Source of the DNA: JBMYYE01 sp049609065
GTDB lineage: Bacteria; Pseudomonadota; Alphaproteobacteria; Rhodobacterales; Rhodobacteraceae
NCBI GenBank assembly: GCA_049609065.1
Contig: JBMYYE010000009.1
Span: forward strand, 1 to 40,786
DNA: 40,786 bases
Reading direction: 5' to 3'
The translations under genes and the position numbers were made by a program. The notes under the pieces were generated by a model. The model was given only the letters and a program-made list of their open reading frames with translations, searched no databases and was not told the origin of the DNA. This document shows positions 1 to 7,325 of this stretch, piece by piece. The stretch's first letter is position 1, and each line of letters begins with the position of its first letter.

Positions 1-89
1 TAACGGAAGAATATATTGACAGTTTAGATAAGTGTTCTGACATTGAGAAATGGGTTATTGAATTTCAAAGTCTGCGATTTGCTGCATAA
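1..89 (+). CDS. C-terminal end of an unidentified protein (partial)
   Basis: An open frame enters from the left edge and ends at TAA 87-89. It reads as 28 residues beginning TEEYIDSLDKCSDIEKWVIE and ending RFAA. No start is visible, so this is the tail of a longer gene. The stop lies two bases before the stop of the convergent DNA methyltransferase gene. I do not recognise the protein. Its position next to a D12-class methyltransferase makes a restriction enzyme or other island gene possible, but that is inference from context only. A chance open frame of this length is also possible. Confidence 0.45.
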   Translation, partial: TEEYIDSLDKCSDIEKWVIEFQSLRFAA

Positions 90-91
90 CT

Positions 92-967
92 TCATGCAGA
101 CACAATGAGCAACTCATTCTCTTTTCGTTTTTTGCGCAAGCTATAATTCACAACTAAGTGAAACATTTTTTGTTCTCTATATAGTTCTTGAATAAGAGGG
201 GCATCATCATAAGTTAACACCCAACAGTTTTGCGGAAGTGAATTCAAAATATCGGATAACGCATAGTGTTTAGCTTCATTCATGCTATTTTTATATAACT
301 TATCACCTGCTTGCACATACGGTGGGTCTACAAAGTAAAACGAGCCTTCCGGCCTCGAATTATTGGTCCTCGCGATAAAATCCAAGCCGTCCATGTTTGT
401 TAGGGAAATGCAATCACTTTGAGAGCCAATCCAGTCAACTTTTTTGCTAAGGCGCTCACGATTAAATCGAGCATCAATCTTCCACTTCCCTTTTTGTTGA
501 TAACCACCAATTGGGCCTGAGCGGTCAACAATACCAGAGTGCGTAGTTCGATTTAGATAGAAAGTGGCAAAGCCTAATTCAAAGGAGTACGCTGTCTGAC
601 GTTCCGTAGATGCAATCTCACGGCATTGATGCCAATACTCTAACGTTAGAGGGACAGAATGTATGCAACTCATAAAGCGATCGGTTTCCTCTAACATCGC
701 CCGCCAAGCTGAATAAATCCGAATATCGGCATCATTTAGCAATAATTCACTAACACGGCCTTCTTCCAGTAAATTCAGCGCAGCACCCGCTCCTCCACAG
801 AACGGCTCAGCAAACGCAATTTTCTTTGAGAAATTATTTTCATCCAAAATGTTTCCCAAATAGCCAGAAAAAAAGCCTTTTCCACCAGGGTACCTAAATG
901 GAGAGACTGCATTTTGCACACCACGTCTTGGGTACTCGGAGATATCTTTAATCGCGATTTCAGTCAT
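92..967 (-). CDS. D12-class DNA N6-adenine methyltransferase (Dam/DpnII-like)
   Basis: This 291-residue protein should transfer a methyl group from S-adenosylmethionine to adenine N6 in a short DNA target. The N-terminus carries FRYPGGKG (about 24-31), followed by FAEPFCGGAGAALNLL (about 52-67), the cofactor-binding loop. The catalytic DPPY motif is at 214-217, and NRTTHSG and GPIGGYQ are typical D12-family segments. The order of motifs is that of Dam, DpnII and EcoRV methylases. The ATG at 967 is preferred; a frame extension to a TTG at 1066 adds 33 unsupported residues. No strong ribosome site precedes the ATG, but a TATAAT lies just upstream, so the leader may be very short. The gene is AT-richer than its neighbours and sits beside a tRNA 3' end, which suggests acquisition. 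The target sequence cannot be read from the protein, and a cognate nuclease is not visible. Confidence 0.88.
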   Translation of the reverse strand: MTEIAIKDISEYPRRGVQNAVSPFRYPGGKGFFSGYLGNILDENNFSKKIAFAEPFCGGAGAALNLLEEGRVSELLLNDADIRIYSAWRAMLEETDRFMSCIHSVPLTLEYWHQCREIASTERQTAYSFELGFATFYLNRTTHSGIVDRSGPIGGYQQKGKWKIDARFNRERLSKKVDWIGSQSDCISLTNMDGLDFIARTNNSRPEGSFYFVDPPYVQAGDKLYKNSMNEAKHYALSDILNSLPQNCWVLTYDDAPLIQELYREQKMFHLVVNYSLRKKRKENELLIVSA

Positions 968-979
968 TTTTCTGCCATG

Positions 980-985
980 ATTATA
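980..985 (-). promoter_or_regulatory. Candidate -10 element of the methyltransferase gene
   Basis: The minus strand reads TATAAT, a perfect -10 hexamer, ending 12 bases before the ATG at 967. No good -35 hexamer is visible 16-18 bases upstream. If used, the leader would be only about six bases long. The remaining spacer up to the tRNA (986-1219) shows no gene. Confidence 0.3.
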
Positions 986-1219
986 TCGCGGTCTTAGGCA
1001 GCTCCGCCCTCGAGCACAAGAAGTAAGTATCCGGTAGAAGCTAACTGCTGCAATTATCTCTGTCAATTACTGCAAGTTTTAGTGGCGAGCTACAGACAGG
1101 TTAGGGCCGAAAGCGTCGTTCTAGTGTGCTAAGAAAAATAAACATGCTCGCACACAAACCTTAATTGGTCTGACTGTGACGATTGGACGGATTTCTGTGA
1201 CGCTCAACAAAAGGGAAAA

Positions 1220-1296
1220 TGGCGCGCTGGGGAGGATTCGAACCCCCGACCCCTTGATTCGTAGTCAAGTACTCTATCCAGCTGAGCTACCAGCGC
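1220..1296 (-). tRNA. tRNA-Arg (anticodon ACG)
   Basis: The minus strand folds as a complete cloverleaf of 77 bases. The acceptor stem is GCGCTGG/CCAGCGC, the D arm is GCTC/GAGT, and the anticodon stem is CTTGA/TCAAG with loop CTACGAA, giving ACG (CGU codons, with A34 expected to be edited to inosine). The T arm contains TTCGAAT. Discriminator G and the CCA end are encoded at 1223-1220. The 3' end faces the methyltransferase patch, the side where tyrosine-recombinase elements usually integrate. No second copy of the 3' end is visible in the window. Confidence 0.96.
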
Positions 1297-1308
1297 GTCG
1301 TGAGGTGG

Positions 1309-1337
1309 GATTTAGAGGGAAGCCCAAACCTTTGCAA
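1309..1337 (-). promoter_or_regulatory. Predicted sigma-70 promoter of tRNA-Arg
   Basis: On the minus strand TTGCAA (1337-1332) and TAAATC (1314-1309) are separated by 17 bases. Transcription would start about six bases before the tRNA 5' end, the short leader expected for a tRNA unit. The element lies between the tRNA and the stop codon of the histidine kinase gene at 1366. Confidence 0.55.
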
Positions 1338-1365
1338 GCGAAAAAGACACGAAATCTGAGAAAAG

Positions 1366-2745
1366 TCAGACTTTCTTTGGAATGCTGATTTTGAAGGCTG
1401 TGCCCTTTGCTGAGGTATGAAGAAGTTCGATTTCGCCCCCATGCGCCGCCAAGAGGTCACGTGAGATCGCAAGGCCAAGTCCGGTTCCTCCAACCCGCAC
1501 AGAAGATTGGAATGCCTCAAAGAGGTGCGCTTGGGCTTTCGCAGGGAGACCAGGGCCCGTATCTTCGATAATGATGATAGAGGCCCCTTCGGTTTCATGG
1601 CCCTGAATGGCAATGCGCCCTTTGTCGTCACTTGCTTCAATGGCCTGCACTGCGTTGCGCAACAGGTTCGTGAGCACCCTTTGAATTTGCTCTCCGTCGC
1701 CAAATACGGTCATGGTTTCTGCGACATCTACATCAAACTCTACCTGCCTGGTCTGAAGCAGCACCGCATCCTCAGACAACAACGCATCAATGAAGGGCTG
1801 AAAGAGGATCTCTTTGCGATCTGGTTGACGCTCTTCGGCCCTGCCATAGGCCAATGTGCTTTCACAAAGCTTGGCCGCCCTCTCAATCGTGTGCATGAGC
1901 TTGGGTGCCGCCTTCACGACCATCGGATCCTTGGACATTTCCATCCGGTCCGCGAACAGCTGTGCCGTGGTTAAAATGTTTCGAAGATCATGGCTGATAC
2001 GGGCAACAGCCTGTCCCAACGCGGCGAGGTGCTCTTTTTGCTGAAGAGACGCCGTCAGTTTGCTTTGCAAATCCCCAAGAGCAACCTCCGCGCGGTTCAA
2101 TTCCAAAATACCCGCCGAAGGTTCCATGATTTTGCGGGTGTCTTCGGGGGCGTTTGCATATTCAGACATATTATTAACGACACGCTGGATCGGCTTGACC
2201 AACATGCGCCGCACCGCAACAAACAAAAGTCCCGCGACAATCGCCGAGATCACCAAGGACAGGGCAAAAATTGTTATCCCGTAATTCATCATCGCGGTCC
2301 GTAATGGTGCACTATCAAGCGTGACCTCAATGGATAGACCCGCATCTTTAACAGGATCCCCAATGACGCGCACAATGCTGTCGTCGGGTTTAAAAAGACA
2401 CTTTAACGCGTCCCAGATCAAAACCATGGGCCCCGCAGAACGAAGATCAAATGTCTCCTGCACCATGCTGGGCATCTCAGAGGATAGAACAAGCTGGCTC
2501 ATTTCATCACGGCGCAAAACCACCGTATAGACCCCCGCATTGCGCAACAACTCCGCCTCAAGCTGACCATCGATCATATCATCCGCAAGCAAAGACAGTG
2601 ATGCGATCTGTGCCTTTTCCAAATGCAGCAAAAGATAATCTTCGCGAAACCGCGCAATGGATGGCACAAAGATCAAGATCTCAGCCAACATTACAAATCC
2701 AATGGTCAGCGACAACAAGCGCGCAGAGAGTGTGTTTGTGGACAC
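1366..2745 (-). CDS. Membrane sensor histidine kinase, orphan
   Basis: This 459-residue protein is a two-component sensor. A first membrane helix lies at about 10-31, then an extracytoplasmic domain of about 120 residues, a second helix at about 155-178, and a HAMP-like linker. The phosphoacceptor is His252 in the H-box SHDLRN. The ATPase part shows an N-box (RVLTNLLRNAVQAI), a G1 box (EDTGPGLP) and a G2 box (GGTGLGLAIS). It starts with GTG at 2745, preceded by AAGGAA. Only 14 bases separate it from the upstream flavoprotein gene, so it is probably the last gene of a three-gene operon. No response regulator gene is visible beside it, so its partner must lie elsewhere. The signal sensed is unknown; redox or membrane stress linked to the operon is only inference. 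Confidence 0.9.
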   Translation of the reverse strand: MSTNTLSARLLSLTIGFVMLAEILIFVPSIARFREDYLLLHLEKAQIASLSLLADDMIDGQLEAELLRNAGVYTVVLRRDEMSQLVLSSEMPSMVQETFDLRSAGPMVLIWDALKCLFKPDDSIVRVIGDPVKDAGLSIEVTLDSAPLRTAMMNYGITIFALSLVISAIVAGLLFVAVRRMLVKPIQRVVNNMSEYANAPEDTRKIMEPSAGILELNRAEVALGDLQSKLTASLQQKEHLAALGQAVARISHDLRNILTTAQLFADRMEMSKDPMVVKAAPKLMHTIERAAKLCESTLAYGRAEERQPDRKEILFQPFIDALLSEDAVLLQTRQVEFDVDVAETMTVFGDGEQIQRVLTNLLRNAVQAIEASDDKGRIAIQGHETEGASIIIIEDTGPGLPAKAQAHLFEAFQSSVRVGGTGLGLAISRDLLAAHGGEIELLHTSAKGTAFKISIPKKV

Positions 2746-2759
2746 TTAACGTTCCTTAC

Positions 2760-4175
2760 TTATGGAATCCATTTTTGCACGAACCGCACGATGGTTTTCA
2801 CCATATTGCTGTCAAAAATCTTAGGGGTGAAATACGCGCTTGCAAGCCGTTTATTCAGCTCACCTTTTGTTGGATAGGGCGCAATCATGCCTGCAATCGC
2901 CGTCAGTTTCAGTTTTGACGCAATCGCAAGCGCCCAAACATCAATCATATCCCCGGCACCTGCACCCACGATCAGCGCGCCAACGGGACGCCCTTTGACA
3001 ACAAACAGTTTGCCAAACCCCGTGCTAATCCCTTCGGCGCGCGCACGATCATTATCGGCGAGATCCACTTTGAAAACCTGTAGAGCGTCCCCAAATGTCA
3101 CCCGTGCCTCCTCTTCGCTAAGCCCCACGGCTGCAAGCTCAGGGCTGGTATAGGTCACGCGCGGAATGTGGTCTTCGCGCGCTTTGGCTGGTACGCCAAA
3201 GAGCAACCCGCGGATTGCCACGCCGGCCTGATAGCCCGCGACATGGGTGAACTGCATGGCAGAGGACACATCACCAATCGCATAGATTTTTTTATTGTCC
3301 GAGCGAAGCGTATCATCCACACGGATCCGCCCGTGTTCGGTGGCAATGCCAGCCTTCTCCAGATCAAGGCCCGCAATATTTGCACGCCGCCCGACCGCCA
3401 CCAATAGATGGGAGCCCTCGATCACGGCCCCTGTATTTGTTTCCACGGTTATCTCACCCGCCTGCCCCGTAACCTTGGCGGCGAGGTTTTCTTCTAAGAT
3501 CGTCACACCTTCTTCGCGCAGCGCCGATAAAACGACCTTGGCGGCATCTGGGTCATCACGGCCAAGGGCCTTAAACCCTTCAATCACGGTGACCTCTGAG
3601 CCCAAACGACGAAAGGCTTGGGCCATTTCAAGCCCGATCGGCCCCGCCCCAAGAATCATCAAATGTTGTGGCAGCTCCTCAACCTCAAACAAGGTTTCAT
3701 TGGTCAGATAGGGCACATGACTTAGCCCTTCAATCGGCGGCACAAAGGCCGAGGATCCCGTCGCAATCACAAACCTACGGGCCGTGATGGTGACGTCCCC
3801 TGCTTGTAGCGTTTTGGCATCGATAAATTTCCCGAAGTCTCGAATGACCTCCACGCCAAGGCCTTCAAATCGCTCTTGGCTATCATGGGGCGCGATCCCG
3901 GCGATCACATCTTTCACATGGGCCATCACCGCCTGAAAGTCGATCTCAGGGGCATGCGCAGCCGTGCCAAGCCCACCTTTGCGCATATTTTGGGCGCGCG
4001 CCGCAGCAGACAAGAGCGCCTTTGACGGCACACAACCATAGTTGAGGCAATCCCCCCCCATTTCACCAGCTTCGACCAAGACAACGCGTGCGCCCATCTG
4101 AACCGCACCAGAGGCCACAGACAACCCGCCTGCGCCTGCGCCAATCACACAAATATCCGTTTCAATATTACGCAT
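2760..4175 (-). CDS. FAD-dependent pyridine nucleotide-disulfide oxidoreductase (MerA/Lpd-like)
   Basis: This 471-residue flavoprotein belongs to the dihydrolipoamide dehydrogenase/mercuric reductase superfamily. The FAD site GAGAGGLSVASG is at about 12-23. The redox disulfide is Cys43/Cys48 in GGDCLNYGCVPSK. A second nucleotide-binding motif, ILGAGPIGLEMAQAF, lies near 174, and the second FAD motif YAIGDV is present. The dimerisation domain contains APYPTKGE, with Tyr where Lpd has the catalytic His. The C-terminal cysteine pair of true mercuric reductases is absent and the protein ends in KWIP, so a mercury role is not supported. The start overlaps the end of the VTT membrane protein gene by eight bases. 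Coupled and fused VTT-flavoprotein pairs are known in other bacteria. The substrate is unknown. Confidence 0.88.
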   Translation of the reverse strand: MRNIETDICVIGAGAGGLSVASGAVQMGARVVLVEAGEMGGDCLNYGCVPSKALLSAAARAQNMRKGGLGTAAHAPEIDFQAVMAHVKDVIAGIAPHDSQERFEGLGVEVIRDFGKFIDAKTLQAGDVTITARRFVIATGSSAFVPPIEGLSHVPYLTNETLFEVEELPQHLMILGAGPIGLEMAQAFRRLGSEVTVIEGFKALGRDDPDAAKVVLSALREEGVTILEENLAAKVTGQAGEITVETNTGAVIEGSHLLVAVGRRANIAGLDLEKAGIATEHGRIRVDDTLRSDNKKIYAIGDVSSAMQFTHVAGYQAGVAIRGLLFGVPAKAREDHIPRVTYTSPELAAVGLSEEEARVTFGDALQVFKVDLADNDRARAEGISTGFGKLFVVKGRPVGALIVGAGAGDMIDVWALAIASKLKLTAIAGMIAPYPTKGELNKRLASAYFTPKIFDSNMVKTIVRFVQKWIP

Positions 4176-4908
4176 TTTTGTTTTCCTTCTTTGGCATCAA
4201 AGGCCGCAAAACAACAGGGAGGAGAGATAAAGCCGCAAGACCCAACAATGGGCCAAGCACTTTTAATGAAAAAATGACACTTAGATCAGGCGTTCCACCC
4301 GCATCAAAAACAGACCCAAGACCCGCTCCGATTGATGTAAAAACAAGCGTTGCGGGAAACACGCCAAAAAACGTGGTGATGACATATCGGCTCAGCGGCA
4401 CGCCCACCAAGGCCGGGATAATATTTGCCACCCAGAACGGCAAAATTGGGACAAGTCGAATTAGAAACAGCATCGTCCATTGGTTTTTATCGATACCGTC
4501 TTTTACTTGGCCGATCCGCCCACTGCTGGCATTCATCTTAGCCGCGAGCGTTTTGCCGCCGCCCCATTTCAAGACTGAAAACAACCCTGCTGCCCCAAGC
4601 GTCGCGCCAATCACATTGAAAAAAACGCCAGGAAACGTGCCAAACAAAAATCCACCCATCAACGTCATCAGCGTACCACCTGGCAAAGAAAACCCAACGA
4701 CAACCACATAGGCCGCCACGAAAACCAAGACACTTATACCGTAATGATCGTTGCGAAAGGCTTCGAGCGTCATGCGCTGAGTGCGCAGCGTTTCAAAGCT
4801 AAAGTAATCACCCAGTTTCCAAATCCCCAACACAAAGATCAAAGCAAGTACGCCAAGAACCAAATACCGCGTCATTTTGTTTGTCGTCTGCGCATCATCC
4901 GCGTGCAT
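4168..4908 (-). CDS. TVP38/TMEM64 (VTT-domain) inner-membrane protein
   Basis: This 246-residue protein has a first membrane helix at about 12-32 and several more helices, with the family signatures FSLPGGTLMTLMGGFLFG and RLVPILPFWVANIIP. VTT/DedA proteins are linked to lipid scrambling and membrane homeostasis. The basic tail PKKENKNA is probably cytoplasmic. I chose the ATG at 4908 because GGAAGGT precedes it by about seven bases; an upstream TTG at 4923 lies before that ribosome site. The gene heads a tight operon with the flavoprotein and the histidine kinase and is divergent from rpmH. The biochemical activity is not established. Confidence 0.88.
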   Translation of the reverse strand: MHADDAQTTNKMTRYLVLGVLALIFVLGIWKLGDYFSFETLRTQRMTLEAFRNDHYGISVLVFVAAYVVVVGFSLPGGTLMTLMGGFLFGTFPGVFFNVIGATLGAAGLFSVLKWGGGKTLAAKMNASSGRIGQVKDGIDKNQWTMLFLIRLVPILPFWVANIIPALVGVPLSRYVITTFFGVFPATLVFTSIGAGLGSVFDAGGTPDLSVIFSLKVLGPLLGLAALSLLPVVLRPLMPKKENKNA

Positions 4909-5037
4909 ATTCGTACCTTCCAAAATTAATTTTTCTAACTATGGTCTATTTGAACGGGAAAAAGTAGGCTTCTCACAAATCAGTGATGGAAAGCTTCAAA
5001 AACGTGAACTCTATTTCGCTTTTTCCAAATTCCTCAA

Positions 5038-5066
5038 TTGACACCCCGCCGTTGACCCCCTAAAGA
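5038..5066 (+). promoter_or_regulatory. Predicted sigma-70 promoter of rpmH-rnpA-yidD
   Basis: TTGACA (5038-5043) and TAAAGA (5061-5066) are separated by exactly 17 bases. The start would be near 5073, giving a leader of about 70 bases before rpmH. A strong promoter is expected for this operon. The divergent spacer from 4909 holds no other gene, and I found no DnaA-box cluster in it. Confidence 0.65.
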
Positions 5067-5142
5067 CCAAGCTTCGAACACTAATGCAGCGAATCTGGAT
5101 CACCCTGATCTGTCGAGACGGCTGCCAAAATGGAGACGGGCG

Positions 5143-5277
5143 ATGAAACGCACCTATCAACCAAGCAACCTCGTGCGCAAACGTCGCCACGGTTTTCGCG
5201 CGCGCATGGCAACTAAAGCTGGCCGCAAAATCTTGAACGCACGTCGTGCGCAAGGCCGTAAATCTCTTAGCGCATAA
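5143..5277 (+). CDS. rpmH: 50S ribosomal protein L34
   Basis: A 44-residue basic protein starting MKRTYQPSNLVRKRRHGFRA and ending GRKSLSA. This is the full usual length and near-universal sequence of L34, a component of the large subunit. Its ATG follows GGAGACGGGCG, a clear ribosome site. It is the first gene of the rpmH-rnpA-yidD operon, with rnpA only 20 bases downstream. Confidence 0.97.
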   Translation: MKRTYQPSNLVRKRRHGFRARMATKAGRKILNARRAQGRKSLSA

Positions 5278-5297
5278 GCGTTAAAGATTTAGACATT

Positions 5298-5738
5298 ATG
5301 GAACCGCCAATGGCCCCATCGATTGACAACTTGTCAATTGAGAAGGATGCGCAATTGGCGGTTTCCGCACGTCTAGAGGTTCTCAAAACACGCGCAGACT
5401 TCTTGCGCGCGGCAAAGGCAAAGTGGAAAAGCGAAAAGGGCCTCACGTTACAAGCCCGAAAACGCCACCCCAACGAACCACACCCAGAAATCATACGCGT
5501 CGGATTCACCTGCTCCAAAAAAGTGGGGAATGCTGTCGCGCGCAACCGTGCCAAGCGCCGCTTGCGCGAAATCGCACGCAAGCACCTTCCGATAAAGGGC
5601 CACGCGGGCTGGGATTATGTGTTGATCGGGCGTAAGGATTTTACGGCATCCCGCCCCTTTCTAGAGCTTGAACAGGACCTGATCCGCGCTCTTGCACACC
5701 TTCACGGCCGCAACGCCACGAAAGGTCGCGCATCATGA
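5298..5738 (+). CDS. rnpA: Ribonuclease P protein component
   Basis: This 146-residue basic protein is the protein subunit of RNase P, which binds the catalytic RNA and helps remove tRNA 5' leaders. The conserved RNR-type segment KKVGNAVARNRAKRRLRE (about 73-90) is diagnostic. The N-terminus is longer than in enterics, as often seen in alphaproteobacteria. An alternative ATG lies four codons downstream of the first and neither has a strong ribosome site, so the start is uncertain by a few codons. The stop overlaps the yidD start as ATGA. Confidence 0.95.
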   Translation: MEPPMAPSIDNLSIEKDAQLAVSARLEVLKTRADFLRAAKAKWKSEKGLTLQARKRHPNEPHPEIIRVGFTCSKKVGNAVARNRAKRRLREIARKHLPIKGHAGWDYVLIGRKDFTASRPFLELEQDLIRALAHLHGRNATKGRAS

Positions 5739-5983
5739 GCCCACTCGCTTTCATCTTTTCGCTCCCTGTCAAAGCGTACCGCATCATTTTTTCCCCTTGG
5801 GTGGGCTTTAATTGCCGCTATCAACCAACCTGTTCTGCTTATGCGCTCGAAGCCTTGGAAAAACACGGCGCCATCAAAGGGGGCTGGATGGCCTTCACCC
5901 GCATCTTGCGGTGCAACCCGTGGGGGTCATGTGGCTATGATCCTGTTAAAGAGGTGGATGAAAAATCACCCCCCAAAGACTAG
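5735..5983 (+). CDS. yidD: Membrane protein insertion efficiency factor YidD
   Basis: An 82-residue protein with the YidD signature: a short N-terminal amphipathic stretch, then RYQPTCSAYALEAL (about 29-42) and CNPWGSCGYDPV (about 60-71). YidD is a small membrane-associated protein thought to help YidC-mediated insertion. Translation is coupled to rnpA by a four-base overlap. In many relatives yidC lies shortly downstream; here three other genes intervene. Its TAG stop at 5981-5983 shares the palindrome CTAG with the stop of the convergent Slam-like gene. Confidence 0.95.
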   Translation: MSPLAFIFSLPVKAYRIIFSPWVGFNCRYQPTCSAYALEALEKHGAIKGGWMAFTRILRCNPWGSCGYDPVKEVDEKSPPKD

Positions 5984-7182
5984 AACGTCTTTTCCACGCG
6001 CAGCATACAGTCAATTGATTTCATAGTGTAAAGTGCAATATTTGACCTATTTCTCGATGCTGAACACCCCACCACAGGCGTCATCGTTTTCCATCGAACA
6101 CGTCCAATGTGATAGTTAAACCCGACCGCAAATTGCACGTCACGACGCGTCACATTTTGTAGCGGATAGGGTTCTGAATAGGCACGTAAATTCGCCTCGA
6201 TATATCCTTGAAACCGTTCGCCAGGCCGCGGCACGAAGGTTTCTGAAAACACCACACCGCCCCCCATATAGCCATGATAGCCAAACCTCGCTTTGTTACG
6301 TGACACATGGATATCCAACGCTCTACTTCGTCCTTTTCCAAGCTTCCATTCTTGCCGAGCATTCACGGATATGGCCTTAAAATCGAGGCCACGGCGTTCT
6401 GGATATGATCGTTTCTCAAGAGTGAATGACATGCTCCGAGATCCCGACAGTGTTTGTTTTAAGGTCACATCCGTTCGTATTTTTTCGCTGTGAAACATAG
6501 ACGATGCCTGCCCCACGGATACCGTGTCCATCATCCCCAATTTCGAATAGGTGAGCCCCCACGGCACTGGATCAGCAAACCCACTTATCCCCAATTGCAT
6601 CAAATAGTGTCTCTTTCGCAACAACGCATCACCATAGTGATCTTGTGTGAACCTGCTCATACTAAAGATGCGCAGACCACTATCCAGAATTTTTTCAGCC
6701 CCCATAGATAATCCATACCGCATCCCCATGCCCGTTTTTGCGCGCCCACCAACGCGCACGGCCCCCAGCGCCCCGAAATGAAACTGACCATCCTCCGCCC
6801 TGCGGTAAACATTGCTCGACGGTAGAAGTGCAAAATGCGCCTTAAAATATACGGGATCAGAAGCAACCGCCTCTTGGTACGCTTGCACATAAAGCGCGGT
6901 ACGCGCGCGCCCTTTGTCAAAGGCGATCAGATGGCGTAGATGTGGTTTTGCGACTCTATGCGCCCCTGCACCACGCATGATCACAACCAGCAATCTACGC
7001 GCGCGGTGGTCCTCTGGATGTGCTTGAAGGTGCCTACGCAATTGAGCAACACCTGTGCGCGCATCCCGCGCAGAGAGCGCCGCAATCGCAGCCTCATACC
7101 CTCCAGCATACCCCGCGCCGCCCATAAAAACCAAAATCAGCCCAGCCGTATAAAGTATACCTTTCATATGCGAAATTTTCAC
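5980..7182 (-). CDS. Slam-like (DUF560) outer-membrane protein
   Basis: This protein of about 400 residues has a signal peptide (KGILYTAGLILVFMGGAGYA), an alpha-helical TPR-like part with Ala/Arg/Leu-rich repeats (LSARDARTGVAQLRRHLQAH), and a long C-terminal beta-rich part that ends RVEKTF, an aromatic terminus typical of outer-membrane barrels. SRNRSNIALY near the C-terminus resembles the end of surface lipoprotein assembly modifiers, which export lipoproteins to the cell surface. GTG 7182 is chosen because GGAG lies nine bases upstream; the ATG at 7167, which starts directly at the signal peptide, is the alternative. No lipoprotein gene is next to it, so the substrate is unknown. It is the only minus-strand gene in this stretch, inserted between yidD and ttcA. 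A generic TPR-barrel protein is the alternative call. Confidence 0.68.
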   Translation of the reverse strand: MKISHMKGILYTAGLILVFMGGAGYAGGYEAAIAALSARDARTGVAQLRRHLQAHPEDHRARRLLVVIMRGAGAHRVAKPHLRHLIAFDKGRARTALYVQAYQEAVASDPVYFKAHFALLPSSNVYRRAEDGQFHFGALGAVRVGGRAKTGMGMRYGLSMGAEKILDSGLRIFSMSRFTQDHYGDALLRKRHYLMQLGISGFADPVPWGLTYSKLGMMDTVSVGQASSMFHSEKIRTDVTLKQTLSGSRSMSFTLEKRSYPERRGLDFKAISVNARQEWKLGKGRSRALDIHVSRNKARFGYHGYMGGGVVFSETFVPRPGERFQGYIEANLRAYSEPYPLQNVTRRDVQFAVGFNYHIGRVRWKTMTPVVGCSASRNRSNIALYTMKSIDCMLRVEKTF

Positions 7183-7325
7183 GGTCTCATGCTCCTTCAG
7201 TACAAAGTCTTCGCGAAAAGGGTTAAATATTCGCCAAGCTCTGCACGTGATCGTGCAATGCACAGTGCCCCATTTCTATTCGAGAAAATTAGCGCTAAAT
7301 ACGATCCAAATTATGAGGTCCCAGT

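Noticed and set aside
968..1066. Upstream extension of the methyltransferase to a TTG at 1066
   Set aside because: The 33 extra residues match no D12-family feature and include the TATAAT region.
2760..4175. Mercuric reductase (merA) call for the flavoprotein
   Set aside because: The C-terminal vicinal cysteines and the N-terminal metal-binding domain are absent and no mer genes are nearby.
4909..5142. Chromosome origin next to rpmH
   Set aside because: No cluster of DnaA boxes was seen in the spacer, and in this group origins usually lie elsewhere.
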